A DNA stretch of 45,046 nt from Cellulomonas sp. APG4 (GTDB lineage: Bacteria; Actinomycetota; Actinomycetes; Actinomycetales; Cellulomonadaceae): positions 1-45,046 of the forward strand of contig NZ_JAACYI010000027.1 in the NCBI RefSeq assembly GCF_009996735.1, in the 5' to 3' direction. Position 1 is the stretch's first letter; every line of letters starts with the position of its first letter. The notes beneath the pieces were generated by a model. It did not search any database, was not told where the DNA came from, and worked only from the letters and a program-made list of their open reading frames with translations. The translations under genes were made by a program, and so were the position numbers. Shown in pieces: positions 15,326 to 23,958 of this stretch.

Positions 15326-15669
15326 TACTTCTTGTGTTGGCGGTCGAGCTCCGCCCCGAAGAAGCTTGCGGTCCGCTTCAAGACCTCATTCGCCCGGCGC
15401 AGCTCGCGGACCTCCTGCTCCAGTTCCCGCATCCGGGCGCTCTCGCTCGAGGTCACCCCCGGCGCGTGACCGTCATCGATGTCAGCCTGCCGCACCCACA
15501 GCCGCACCGACTCCGTCCCATAGCCCAGCTGGGACGCGACCCGCTGGACCGTGCCGTGCTCAGTCCCGAGCTCCGCGCGCAGAGCCCGGACCATCCGCAC
15601 CGCCGCAGCCTTCTCCTGATCGGAGTACCGACGCGTAGTCGGCTTCCCCTTCGACACCTCTCGTGGCAT
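15325..15669 (-). CDS. IS3-family transposase orfA
   Basis: The 114-residue protein has a helix-turn-helix (SDQEKAAAVRMV, then VASQLGYGTESVRLWVRQAD) and a C-terminal coiled coil (RMRELEQEVRELRRANEVLK), as in IS3 OrfA proteins. I used the ATG at 15669, which follows GAGGATGGAG. A GTG or ATG further upstream (15705) would start outside the element. Confidence 0.88.
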   Translation of the reverse strand: MPREVSKGKPTTRRYSDQEKAAAVRMVRALRAELGTEHGTVQRVASQLGYGTESVRLWVRQADIDDGHAPGVTSSESARMRELEQEVRELRRANEVLKRTASFFGAELDRQHKK

Positions 15670-15694
15670 GACTCCATCCTCGTTTCCAAGGTCA

Positions 15695-16149
15695 GGAGCC
15701 TCCAACCTCTCCAGGGCGACTCACTCCCCTGGCTCCTGGTGGTCGCGCGCAACACCATCGCCAACCGCCGTCGCTCGGTCTACCGCAGGCGCGCCGTCGA
15801 GGCAGAGCTGGGCAGGGTCGCCCACCTCGTGCGGGCGGACGACGATCCGCACATCGGTCTCGACGAGCGGGAGAGCCTGCTCACCGCGCTTGCCGAGCTC
15901 AGTCCACGGGAACGCGAGGCGTTGTTCCTCACCGGCTGGGACGGGCTCTCGCCTGCGGACGCCGCGCACGTCGCCGGCTGCAGCCCGGCGACGTTCCGCA
16001 TGCGCCTCTCCCGCGCCCGCCGTCGGCTGAGCGCCGCGGCGGACCGTGCCGTGGCCGACGACGCAACCCGCACGCGTACACCCACCCCGCCCATGTCGGC
16101 GCTCGACCCCGATCCCACCCTTCCTTCTGTTCAGGGAGAACACCGATGA
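15695..16149 (+). pseudogene. ECF sigma factor, 5'-truncated
   Basis: Only the second half of a sigma-70 family protein remains. It begins near SLQPLQGDSLPWLLVVARNT, which is the end of region 2 and the linker. A complete region 4 follows (TALAELSPREREALFLTGWD, then ADAAHVAGCSPATFRMRLSR), the helix-turn-helix for the -35 element. Region 2, needed for core binding and -10 recognition, is missing. Coding starts at the exact end of the IS3 element (15694). The stop overlaps the next gene as ATGA, so this was a sigma/anti-sigma pair. Any product would be expected to be inactive as a sigma factor. Confidence 0.85.
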
Positions 16150-17228
16150 CCCGCGACGCGTGGACCCTCCTGCTCGAGCTGGCTCCTTCTGTGCCCGTGG
16201 ACGAGGCCGGGCTGGCCCGCGCTCGGTCTCACGTCGAGGCCCGCCGGGCCGGCGTCGACGATCTGGCCTACCGCAGGCGTCGTCGTGCACTCGGTGTGCG
16301 ACGTCTCACCGCCGCCGCCGGCGTCGCAGCGGTCGCAGCGGTGGTCTGGCCGCTGGGCGGGAACGGCGACGGGGACGGACCGTCGACGGGAGTGCCGCAG
16401 GCCCTCGGCGTGCTGCCAGCCGCTGCGGTGGGCATGGGCTGCACCAACGAGGACCTTCCGGTCCCCGGTCTCTCGGACCCGGACCAACCCGTCCCCCGAG
16501 ACCTGTGGGGCTCGGTGCCGCAGGTGCGCGAGAGCCTGTACCTCGTCGGTGACCGCACGCCCGAGACGGCGCACGTGACGTCAGGTCCGGCCGTGTGCGA
16601 CGCCATCCCCGTCGCCGTGCTCCACGACGAGGTCGGTCGACGAGGGGTCGTCGTCTACCGCGACGTCACGCAGGCGTTCCGCGGGGCCACGAACCTCGGC
16701 CGGACGACCGTGCGGGGTCACGCCGCCCAGGTGCTGAGCCCGCCGGCGGGGCACCACTTCGTCTCGTGGACCGATGACGAGGGCATCCGGTGGTTCACCG
16801 AGGCCGCCGGGGTCTCCGTCGAGGAGCTGGTGGGGATCCTCGACACCTCTCTGGACGACGACGGCCTCGTGGCGACGCCCGAGGGCTTCCGCTCGGTTCC
16901 CGTGCACGCCCCCGACCCGGAGGGCACCGTGTACCGCTGGACCGTGCAGTACGAGTCCGGTGGCTACCTCTACCTGGAGGTGACGACGCCGGCACGCGGC
17001 GCCGTCGAGATGCGGGCGTCGTGGGCGACGGAGCAGCAGTACACGACCGTCGGGGACGTCCGCGCGGTCTACCTCCCGCAGGAGCAGGGCGGGGCCGGCC
17101 TGCGTTGGACGACCGACGAGGCCAGCTATCGACTGGTCGTCGCTGGTGCGGATCTCGCGGAACTTCAGGAGATCGCCACGAGCCTCGAGCACGTCTCGCC
17201 GGACGACCCGCGTCTGCCGAGGCCGTAG
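16146..17228 (+). CDS. Putative anti-sigma-like membrane protein
   Basis: The 360-residue protein has a short cytoplasmic N terminus (about 50 residues, Arg-rich before the membrane), one transmembrane segment at VRRLTAAAGVAAVAAVVWPL and a large extracytoplasmic domain of no family I recognise. That arrangement, and the ATGA overlap with the truncated ECF sigma gene, point to a membrane anti-sigma factor or sensor. The N-terminal region lacks the HxxxCxxC zinc motif of ZAS-type anti-sigma factors. Because its sigma partner is broken, it may now be without function. No other annotation is supported by the sequence. Confidence 0.65.
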   Translation: MTRDAWTLLLELAPSVPVDEAGLARARSHVEARRAGVDDLAYRRRRRALGVRRLTAAAGVAAVAAVVWPLGGNGDGDGPSTGVPQALGVLPAAAVGMGCTNEDLPVPGLSDPDQPVPRDLWGSVPQVRESLYLVGDRTPETAHVTSGPAVCDAIPVAVLHDEVGRRGVVVYRDVTQAFRGATNLGRTTVRGHAAQVLSPPAGHHFVSWTDDEGIRWFTEAAGVSVEELVGILDTSLDDDGLVATPEGFRSVPVHAPDPEGTVYRWTVQYESGGYLYLEVTTPARGAVEMRASWATEQQYTTVGDVRAVYLPQEQGGAGLRWTTDEASYRLVVAGADLAELQEIATSLEHVSPDDPRLPRP

Positions 17229-17269
17229 TCCGGCGGCAAGCGCGTCCTCAGGCGGCCGAGCCTCCCGTC

Positions 17270-19585
17270 TCAGGCGAACGGCTCGCGACCCGGAGGTTGG
17301 CGCGGGGTCGGGCCCGGTGCCGGGCGCGGCGACACCGGGCGCGTCACCTCAGGTACCGCCGGCGTGAGCTCCACACGCCCGCCGTCGTGCGTCAGCACGA
17401 CCCGGGGGCCGCCCGTGAGCCGGTAGGTCGCCGTCGTCGGCGTCACCTGCACGCGGAACGTCGACGGCCCGAGCCGCAGACCGAACGAGAGCCCGCGCAG
17501 CGCGGGCGGGAGCACGGGCCGCAGGTGCAGGCCGTCGTCGTCCCAGCGCAGCCCGCCGAACCCCGCCACGAGCGCGGTCCACGCACCCGCGTGGGCGGCC
17601 ACGTGCACGCCGTCGGCGGTGGGGCGGCCGTCGTCGCGCAGGTCCACCAGGGCGGTTTCGCGCGTGTACGCCCACGCGAGGTCGAGGTACCCGACCTCCG
17701 CCGCGACCACCGCCTGCGGGGGCGCCGAGAGCGACGAGTCGCGCACCGTGAGCGGCTCGTAGTAGTCGAGGTCGCGCCGCTTCTGCTCGGGCGTGAACGC
17801 GTCGTGCGCGAGGTAGGCCGCCATGACGACGTCGGCCTGCTTGAGAACCTGGTGCCGGTACAGCGCGCTGTAGTGCGAGCTGCCGTGCAGCGGGTAGTCC
17901 TGCGGGCGTTCGGCCGCGAAATCCCACACCGCGAGCTCGGTGTAGCGCGCGGCCTGCTGGGTCACGCCCAGCTCGTCGTCGTACGGGACCGCGATCGCCT
18001 CGGCCGCCCGCTGCCACGCCGCGCGCTCGTCGGGCGTCACGCCGCGCTCACCGGCCTCCTGCGGCAGCCGGCTGGTCAGGAGCGCCGCCCAGCGCAGCGT
18101 GCGCGCGGCCATGAGGTTGGTGAAGGCGTTGTCGTCGAGCAGCGCGCTGTACTCGTCCGGCCCGGTCACGCCGTCGATGTGGAAGCGCCCGTCGCTACCC
18201 CACCGCCCCAGCCCGGCGTACATGCGTGCGGCCTCCACGACGACGTCCAGGGCCACCTCGCGCAGGAACGTCTCGTCACGCGTCACGACGGCGTGCCGGA
18301 CGACGGCGTCGGCCACGTCCGCGGTCGCGTGCACCGCGGCCGAGCCGGCGGGCCAGTAGCCCGAGCTCTCACGGCCCGTGATGGTGCGCCACGGGTACGC
18401 GGCGCCCTCGAGGCCGAGCACCCGCGCCCGGTCGCGCGCGGCGGGCAGGGTCGCGTGCCGCCAGCGCAGGTGGGCCTGCGCGCCCGCGGGCAGCACGTGG
18501 TCGAGCACGGGCGCCACGTAGGTGTCGGCGTCCCAGAAGGTGTGACCGTCGTAGCCCGTGCCGGTGAGGCCCTTGGCGCGGATGCCGACGTCGGCCGAGC
18601 CCGCGCCCGCCTGCACGGCCTGGAGGATCCCGTAGCGCACGGCGCGCTGCAGCTCCTCGTCGCCGTCGAGCACCACGTCGCCGTGCTCCCAGACCTCCGC
18701 GAGCACCGCGGCGTGCTCGTCCAGCAACGCGTCCCAGCCGAGGTCCGCGACGCCGTCGAGCACCGCGCGCGCGTCGGCGAGCAGACCGTCCGCCGCCCGG
18801 TCCGGGCCCGCGACGTAGGCGACGGGCAGCACGAGGCGCAGCCACTGCCCCGGGGCGAGGTCGGCCGCGAGGGTCGTCACGTGCGGGCCGCCACCCCTGT
18901 GCACCTGGACGCCGTCGGCCGCCTCGACGCGGTGCACGCCCGCGGCCCCGACACGCACGCCCGAGCGCACGGCGCGGTGCACGGTGGTGGACCGCTCGCC
19001 GTCGTGCGCGCACGCCTCGACCACGAGCGCAGGGCGGTCGGGGTCCGGCTCGGGGGCCTCGGCCGCACCCGGGGCACCGGCGCAGCAGGGGAACGGGCGC
19101 AGCTCGACCCGCGCCGCCGTCGTCGCGCGCACCTCGTACTGCACCAGCACCAGCTCGCGGCGCGCGAGGGACGCAAACCGGTCGCTGCGCACCTCGACGC
19201 GCGCACCCGACGGCGTTGTCCAGTCGAGCTCGCGGCGCAGCACGGCCCGGCGCAGGTCGAGCGTGCGCTCGTGGCGCTCGGGCTCGAGGCGCACGTCGAA
19301 CGGGTGGTCGTCGACCCGCAGCTGGACCGCCCACGCGTCGGGCACCGGGACGAGGTGCTCGCTCGAGCTCGGGTAGCCGTAGGCGGGCTCGGCGTAGGTG
19401 AGCGGCACGTCGTCGTGCGCCGCGGCCATGAGGGTCGCCGGCCCGGCGGCCGGCCGCAGCTCGTCGAGCGCGCCGCGCACGCCCACCCAGCCGTTCGACA
19501 CGGCCAGCACCGAGGCGCGCGCCTGCGGGCTCGGCTGCTGCACCGCGGCCTCGGGGAGCGACCACGGGTCGAGCGCACGCGTCAT
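17270..19585 (-). CDS. Glycoside hydrolase family 65 disaccharide phosphorylase
   Basis: The 771-residue protein has the three-part GH65 layout: an N-terminal beta-sandwich (NGWVGVRGALDELRP), a helical linker and an (alpha/alpha)6 catalytic barrel, then a small C-terminal beta domain. The general acid is Glu478 in GVTGPDEYSALL. KQADVVMAAY and DSSLSAPPQ match the sugar and phosphate pocket. GYDGHTFWDADTY and SGYWPAGSAAVHATADVADA are further family motifs. Members split trehalose, maltose, kojibiose or related alpha-glucosides with phosphate to beta-glucose 1-phosphate. The exact disaccharide cannot be told here, and no beta-phosphoglucomutase is adjacent. I used the ATG at 19585; a longer open frame to 20299 runs over the divergent kinase. 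The gene is divergent from the PfkB kinase with about 100 bases between. Confidence 0.9.
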   Translation of the reverse strand: MTRALDPWSLPEAAVQQPSPQARASVLAVSNGWVGVRGALDELRPAAGPATLMAAAHDDVPLTYAEPAYGYPSSSEHLVPVPDAWAVQLRVDDHPFDVRLEPERHERTLDLRRAVLRRELDWTTPSGARVEVRSDRFASLARRELVLVQYEVRATTAARVELRPFPCCAGAPGAAEAPEPDPDRPALVVEACAHDGERSTTVHRAVRSGVRVGAAGVHRVEAADGVQVHRGGGPHVTTLAADLAPGQWLRLVLPVAYVAGPDRAADGLLADARAVLDGVADLGWDALLDEHAAVLAEVWEHGDVVLDGDEELQRAVRYGILQAVQAGAGSADVGIRAKGLTGTGYDGHTFWDADTYVAPVLDHVLPAGAQAHLRWRHATLPAARDRARVLGLEGAAYPWRTITGRESSGYWPAGSAAVHATADVADAVVRHAVVTRDETFLREVALDVVVEAARMYAGLGRWGSDGRFHIDGVTGPDEYSALLDDNAFTNLMAARTLRWAALLTSRLPQEAGERGVTPDERAAWQRAAEAIAVPYDDELGVTQQAARYTELAVWDFAAERPQDYPLHGSSHYSALYRHQVLKQADVVMAAYLAHDAFTPEQKRRDLDYYEPLTVRDSSLSAPPQAVVAAEVGYLDLAWAYTRETALVDLRDDGRPTADGVHVAAHAGAWTALVAGFGGLRWDDDGLHLRPVLPPALRGLSFGLRLGPSTFRVQVTPTTATYRLTGGPRVVLTHDGGRVELTPAVPEVTRPVSPRPAPGPTPRQPPGREPFA

Positions 19586-19683
19586 GGCGCACAGTGCACC
19601 AGACCACGCCCGGTCGCGCGCGCCGTCGTCGGGCCCCAGCCTGGGAGGGCGGCGCCGCCCGGGCGTCGCGGGACGGAGGCGGG

Positions 19684-20610
19684 ATGGGACGCGTGGCCGT
19701 GGTGGGACAGGTGGGCCGCGACCTGGTGCTGACGGTCGACGCGCTGCCCGACGGCGGCGGTGCGGCCGACGTGCGCGGCCGGCGCGAGCTGCTGGGCGGC
19801 AAGGGCGCGAACCAGGCGGTGGGCTGCCGACTGCTGGGGCACGAGGCCGCGCTGGTCGCCGTGGTGGGCGACGACCCGGCCGGTGCGATGGTGCTCGACG
19901 AGGCGCGGAGCGACGGGATCGCCGTGGACGCCGTGGCGCGGCGGGGCACGACGGCGCTGCTCGTGGACCTCGTCGAGGCGGACGGCACGCGGCGCCTGCT
20001 CGAGCACGTGCCGGGTGAGGCGTTGCTGACGCCCGACGACGTGCGCGCTGCGGGTGAGATGCTCGCCCGGGCCGATGCGGTGCTGCTCCAGCTCCAGCAG
20101 CCCGGCGACGCCGTGCTCGAGGTGCTGCGGATCGCGCGCGCGGCCGGCGTGCGCGTGGTCGCGGACGGCGCCCCCGAGGACGACGGTGTGCGGGACGCCC
20201 TGCTGGGTGGCGCGCACGTGCTGCGCGCTGACGCGGCCGAGGCCGCGCTGCTGCTCGGCGACGAGCCGTCCGGGGTCGACGCGACGCTCGAGGCCGCACG
20301 CGAGCTCCAGGGGCGCGGCCCCGCCGTCGTCGCCCTCGCGGCCGGGACCGAGGCGAACGTGGTCGCGTGGGACGGCGGGTACGTGGTGATGCCGCTGCTC
20401 GACGCCGGGCCCGCGGTGGACCCGACCGGCGGCGGCGACGCGTTCGTCGCCGGGCTCTCGGCCGCGCTGCTGCGGGGCGAGCCGGCCGAGGTCGCCGCGT
20501 GGTGGGGGTCCGCAGCCGCCGCGCTCACGGTCACCCATGCCGGTGGGCGGCCGGACTACGACACGGGGTCGGTCGAGGCGCTCGCGGCCCGGGCCAGGGC
20601 GACCCACTGA
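19684..20610 (+). CDS. PfkB-family (ribokinase-like) sugar kinase
   Basis: The 308-residue protein carries the PfkB fold. The N-terminal signature GGKGANQAVGCRLLG is like ribokinase and shapes the sugar pocket. The ATP-site signature is DPTGGGDAFVAG, slightly changed from the usual DTxGAGDxF but with the catalytic Asp in GDAF retained. It should phosphorylate a sugar or nucleoside in the cytoplasm. Ribose is the most likely guess from the N-terminal motif but is not proven. The ATG at 19684 follows GGAGG at four bases. The gene ends 24 bases before the convergent FtsH-like gene. Confidence 0.85.
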   Translation: MGRVAVVGQVGRDLVLTVDALPDGGGAADVRGRRELLGGKGANQAVGCRLLGHEAALVAVVGDDPAGAMVLDEARSDGIAVDAVARRGTTALLVDLVEADGTRRLLEHVPGEALLTPDDVRAAGEMLARADAVLLQLQQPGDAVLEVLRIARAAGVRVVADGAPEDDGVRDALLGGAHVLRADAAEAALLLGDEPSGVDATLEAARELQGRGPAVVALAAGTEANVVAWDGGYVVMPLLDAGPAVDPTGGGDAFVAGLSAALLRGEPAEVAAWWGSAAAALTVTHAGGRPDYDTGSVEALAARARATH

Positions 20611-20634
20611 CGCCGTCGGCGACGTCGGGCCGGG

Positions 20635-22464
20635 TCAGGCGGCCGAGCTCGCTGCGGCCTCGGGCGACAGCGTGTGCTCCGCCGCGTGCGCGGCAACGGC
20701 AGCGTGGAGGACGTCGGTGATCTGCGGGCCGATGAGCTCGTGGCGTTCGAGCAGGGCGTCGCGCAGGGCCTCGACCAGGTGCAGGTTGCGGGTCAGCAGC
20801 CAGGTGGCGCGCTCCTTGGCCTCGTCGAGCACCTTCTCGAGCTGCTCGCGGGCCGACGCGTCGCGCAGCACCGACGTGACCAGGTCGCCCTCGGCCGCCA
20901 TGAACGAGACGAGCGAGCCGGTCATGCCCGCGGCGCCCACCATCTGCGCCGCCGTCCGTGTCGCGGCCGCGAGGTCGCTCGCCGGGCCGGTGGACGTGCG
21001 GCCGAAGAAGATCTCCTCGGCCACCAGGCCGCCCATCGCGATCTGGACGAGCGCGCGCAGGTCGCTCGACGAGTGCGTGTAGACCTCCTCGGCATCGCCG
21101 TGCGCGAGGAGGCCCAGGGACTCGCCGCGCTTGACGATCGTGAGGACCTCGAGCGTCCGGTTGGGCGCCACGAGCCAGGCGACGACGGCGTGCCCGGCCT
21201 CGTGCGTCGCGATGAGCTCCTGCTCCGCGAGCGTGTACTCGACGGGCTGGCCGATGCCCACCATCTCGGTGATGCGCGCGCTCTCGACGTCGGCGAACGT
21301 CATCCGGTCAGCGCCGCGGCGCAGCGCGTTGACCAGGGCCTCGTCGAGCAGGTGCTCGATCATGACCGGGGTCCAGCCGTTGGTCGCGGCGGCGACCCGC
21401 TCGCGCAGCGCTGGCTCGTCGAGCTCGGGCGCGTGCGAGCGCGTGCGCAGGAAGCGGTCGACCAGCGCGCGGCGGCCGTGCACGTCCGGTGCGGGAAACG
21501 TGAGGCGGCGGTCGAACCGACCGGGGCGCAGCAGCGCGGGGTCCAGGCTGTCGGCGCGGTTGGTCGCGGCGATCAGCAGGATCGGCGCACGCACGGGCTT
21601 GATCTGCGGGATCTGCTGGTCGGCCGAGAGCAGCAGGTTGATGCCCGCGATGAGCCGGTTGAGCAGCTTCGCGCCGCCCGTGGGCTGGTCGAAGGACTGC
21701 ATCTGCACCAGCAGCTCGTTGACCACGCCGCCCGTGCCCTCGCTGATCATCGCGTTCTGGACCGTCCCCGGGACCCCCGCGTGGGACGACGTCGTCATGC
21801 GCGTGCCCGGGGCGAGCATGCCGCCGCGGCGCAGCGCGATCGCGTCGATCTCCTCGATGAAGCCGATCGCACCGCCCTCGGCGCGTGCGGCCTTGCGCAG
21901 CGCGGTGAAGTACGCGCGGATCTTCTTGGCGGTCGCGCCGTAGTACATCGACTGGAACGAGGTCGCGGAGACGAAGAGGAAGGGGACGCCGGCCTCGGCC
22001 GCCATCGCCTTGGCGGTCATCGTCTTGCCGGTGCCGGGGAGGCCCTCGAACAGCAGGCCGCGGCGCGGCGAGCCGCCCATCTGCTCGGCGAAGCGCCGGT
22101 GGGTCTGGAAGAGGTCGATCGAACGGCGCACGTCCTCCTTGATCGGGTCGATGCCGATCACGTCGTCGAGAGTGACGTCCACCTGCTCGGGCCGGTAGGT
22201 GAGGTGCGGCGAGCGGCCGGCGACCACCTGCGTGCCGCCCACCACGAGCAGCAGCAGCGCGAAGAACACGATGATGACGATGAGGAACGGGTCGAGCGCC
22301 GGGACCGGGAGCAACGGCCGGCCCGCGAGCGCCATGCCGATGACGTACGCCTCGAGCACGATGAGCACCGCGGCGACGCGGTAGAACCGGCGCCTGCGCA
22401 GCCGTTCGCGATCGAGCGCGACGTCGTGCATCAGGCTGGACCTGGGAGCGTCGGTTGTCGCCAC
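20635..22464 (-). CDS. FtsH-like AAA ATPase/M41 metalloprotease
   Basis: The 609-residue protein has two N-terminal membrane segments (about residues 29-50 and 60-85) with almost no extracellular part, then an AAA module and an M41 peptidase. Walker A is GLPGTGKT (141-148), the second region of homology is ATNRADSLDPALLRPGRFDR, and the zinc site is HEAGH starting at His421. Two departures from FtsH stand out. The Walker B motif reads FIEEID instead of FIDEID. About 70 extra residues also lie between Walker B and the second region of homology. It is therefore probably a second, divergent FtsH-type protease and not the housekeeping one. The GTG at 22464 follows GGAGG at five bases and adds eleven residues to the ATG at 22431. 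Confidence 0.88.
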   Translation of the reverse strand: MATTDAPRSSLMHDVALDRERLRRRRFYRVAAVLIVLEAYVIGMALAGRPLLPVPALDPFLIVIIVFFALLLLVVGGTQVVAGRSPHLTYRPEQVDVTLDDVIGIDPIKEDVRRSIDLFQTHRRFAEQMGGSPRRGLLFEGLPGTGKTMTAKAMAAEAGVPFLFVSATSFQSMYYGATAKKIRAYFTALRKAARAEGGAIGFIEEIDAIALRRGGMLAPGTRMTTSSHAGVPGTVQNAMISEGTGGVVNELLVQMQSFDQPTGGAKLLNRLIAGINLLLSADQQIPQIKPVRAPILLIAATNRADSLDPALLRPGRFDRRLTFPAPDVHGRRALVDRFLRTRSHAPELDEPALRERVAAATNGWTPVMIEHLLDEALVNALRRGADRMTFADVESARITEMVGIGQPVEYTLAEQELIATHEAGHAVVAWLVAPNRTLEVLTIVKRGESLGLLAHGDAEEVYTHSSSDLRALVQIAMGGLVAEEIFFGRTSTGPASDLAAATRTAAQMVGAAGMTGSLVSFMAAEGDLVTSVLRDASAREQLEKVLDEAKERATWLLTRNLHLVEALRDALLERHELIGPQITDVLHAAVAAHAAEHTLSPEAAASSAA

Positions 22465-22663
22465 GGGGGCCTCCAGTCCGTGCCGGGCGCGCCTGGCACG
22501 CGACCGGGAAGATTCATCGTGACCCCGGACCCGGGGCTCGGCAACCGGACATATCGGACACTGAGACGATCCCGCCCCACCCCACCCGAACGAGTGACCC
22601 GCCCCCCAGCCCGCGCCCGCGCCCGCCCCCCACCCGCCGAGATGGGTGGAGCGGCGGGGCCCG

Positions 22664-23653
22664 TCAGGATCTCGGGAGGAGGCGTTGGGTCGGCATGGGT
22701 GGGGCCGGGAGGTGGGGCTCCGGGTGGCCGTGGACCTGGCCGAAGCGGCCCGGGGCCGCGGTGCCCTCGGGGTCGGCGGCAGCGAGCTGGGCCTGCCACG
22801 CGTCACGCGCCGCGACGACGTCGTCGTGGTTGCGGCCGATGAAGTTCCACCACATGACGATGCGCTCGCCCAGTGGTGCGCCACCCAGCACGAGGGCGCG
22901 CAGCTCTCCGCCGCCGGCGCCGGCCTCGACCTCGAGCGCGTCGCTGCCGGGCGGCACGTAGGCGAGCTCACCGGCGCGCACGTGCACGCCGCCCACCACC
23001 GCCTCGCCCGCGTCGACGAGGAGGCCGTGCTCGTGCGCCGGGTCGACGGCGAACCGGTGCCTGGCGCCGTCGTGCAGGCGCAGCTCGGCGCCCAGCAGCG
23101 GCGAGAAGGTCGCGACCGGGGACGCCACCCCGCCCAGCGAGCCCAGGAACACGCGCAGCTGGCCGTCGGGCAGCGTCGTCACGGGTGGCACGTGGTGCTC
23201 GAAGGCCGGCGGGACGTCGCGCAGCACCTCGGGCAGCACCACCCACAGCTGGACGCCGTGCAGCACACGGGTGTCGTCGGTCGAGTCCTCCGAGTGGCTG
23301 ATCCCGTGGCCCGCCGTCATGAGGTTGAGCTCGCCGGGCCGCACCAGGGCGTGCGTGCCGAGGCTGTCGCGGTGCTCGATCTCGCCGCTGAACAGCCAGC
23401 TCACCGTCTGCAGCCCCGTGTGCGGGTGCGGCGGGACGCGCATGCCGCCGGTGATCGAGACGTCGTCGGGCCCGTAGTGGTCCGCGAAGCACCAGGCCCC
23501 GATGAACGAGCGGCGCCGCTGCGGGAGCGTGCGACGCACGGTCATGGCGCGCGGGCCGCCGAGGGGGACGTCGCGCGGCTGCAGCACCTCGACCGCCGAC
23601 GACGGCGCGTCGCGGCAGTCGAGCTCGGGCGGTACGGCCTCGAGGTTGGTCAC
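22664..23653 (-). CDS. Pirin family protein
   Basis: The 329-residue protein is a bicupin of the pirin family. The N-terminal cupin holds the metal-binding motifs (VPPHPHTGLQTVSWLFSGEI, then TAGHGISHSE), and a second cupin and a C-terminal tail follow (MWWNFIGRNHDD). Bacterial pirins have been reported as quercetin-dioxygenase-like or as redox or stress regulators. Which applies here cannot be read. The GTG at 23653 follows AAGGGAG at six bases. It stands alone, 199 bases upstream of the FtsH-like gene on the same strand. Confidence 0.9.
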   Translation of the reverse strand: MTNLEAVPPELDCRDAPSSAVEVLQPRDVPLGGPRAMTVRRTLPQRRRSFIGAWCFADHYGPDDVSITGGMRVPPHPHTGLQTVSWLFSGEIEHRDSLGTHALVRPGELNLMTAGHGISHSEDSTDDTRVLHGVQLWVVLPEVLRDVPPAFEHHVPPVTTLPDGQLRVFLGSLGGVASPVATFSPLLGAELRLHDGARHRFAVDPAHEHGLLVDAGEAVVGGVHVRAGELAYVPPGSDALEVEAGAGGGELRALVLGGAPLGERIVMWWNFIGRNHDDVVAARDAWQAQLAAADPEGTAAPGRFGQVHGHPEPHLPAPPMPTQRLLPRS

Positions 23654-23742
23654 GCGGGGCTCCCTTGCTCGTCTGCCCAGGTGAACGCGTGCGCGTGCGG
23701 CGCTGTTCCACGCGCGCCCGCATCCGACGCCCTGCCTTCCCG

Positions 23743-23769
23743 CCGCCCCGCCGCCCCGCCGCCCCGCCG
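23743..23769. repeat. CCGCCCCG tandem repeat
   Basis: About 3.4 head-to-tail copies of the eight-base unit CCGCCCCG lie upstream of the pirin gene. Length variation by slippage is possible. No role is evident. Confidence 0.8.
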
Positions 23770-23910
23770 CAGATACGAACCCGCACGCAGAGAGAGGCGG
23801 TCTGAACGTCCACTTGTGCGCGCAGGTTCGCCTTCGAACCTTTGGGCCGGGTGGGTGTGTCGTTGGGGGCGGGTGGAGGGCTCGCCGCTTACCCTGGGCG
23901 TGCACGCGCG

Positions 23911-23958
23911 CAACAGCAAAGGCCCCTCGGAGTAAGCGTCCGAGGGGCCTTGCTGTTG
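23911..23958. terminator. Strong hairpin, probable terminator
   Basis: CAACAGCAAAGGCCCCTCGG pairs with CCGAGGGGCCTTGCTGTTG around a short loop (about 23932-23938), with a single bulged base. The stem is about 20 bp and very stable on either strand. Such stems end transcripts in high-GC actinobacteria even without a U-tract. It does not follow any annotated gene on the plus strand, so it may end a small RNA. On the minus strand no gene lies close upstream either. Confidence 0.65.

Larger units (their letters stand above)
14391..15694 (-). mobile_element. IS3-family element, apparently intact
   Basis: The element contains complete orfA and orfB on the minus strand. The ends read inward are (C)TGAGTCGCCCTGGC at 14391-14405 and TGACCTTGGAAACG at 15694-15681. 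Both begin with TGA and both reach a GATGGAG word about 17 bases in. GGA lies directly outside each end (14388-14390 and 15695-15697) and may be the three-base target duplication. The element separates two genes that have each lost their 5' half, so it marks a rearrangement point. It belongs to a different IS3 subgroup from the element at 119-1155, as the OrfA sequences differ strongly. Confidence 0.8.

Noticed and set aside
16790-19732. Plus-strand open frame of 980 codons over the GH65 gene
   Set aside because: It lies antisense to a well-supported phosphorylase and encodes only Arg, Pro, Gly, Ala and His-rich sequence without motifs.
17270-20299. Extension of the GH65 protein to 1009 residues
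   Set aside because: The extra part overlaps the well-supported PfkB kinase on the other strand and is Arg/Ala/Pro-rich. GH65 homology begins near 19585.
20635-22971. Extension of the FtsH-like protein to 778 residues
   Set aside because: The extra part overlaps the pirin gene, which reads in another frame, and lacks a ribosome site. The GTG at 22464 has a good one.
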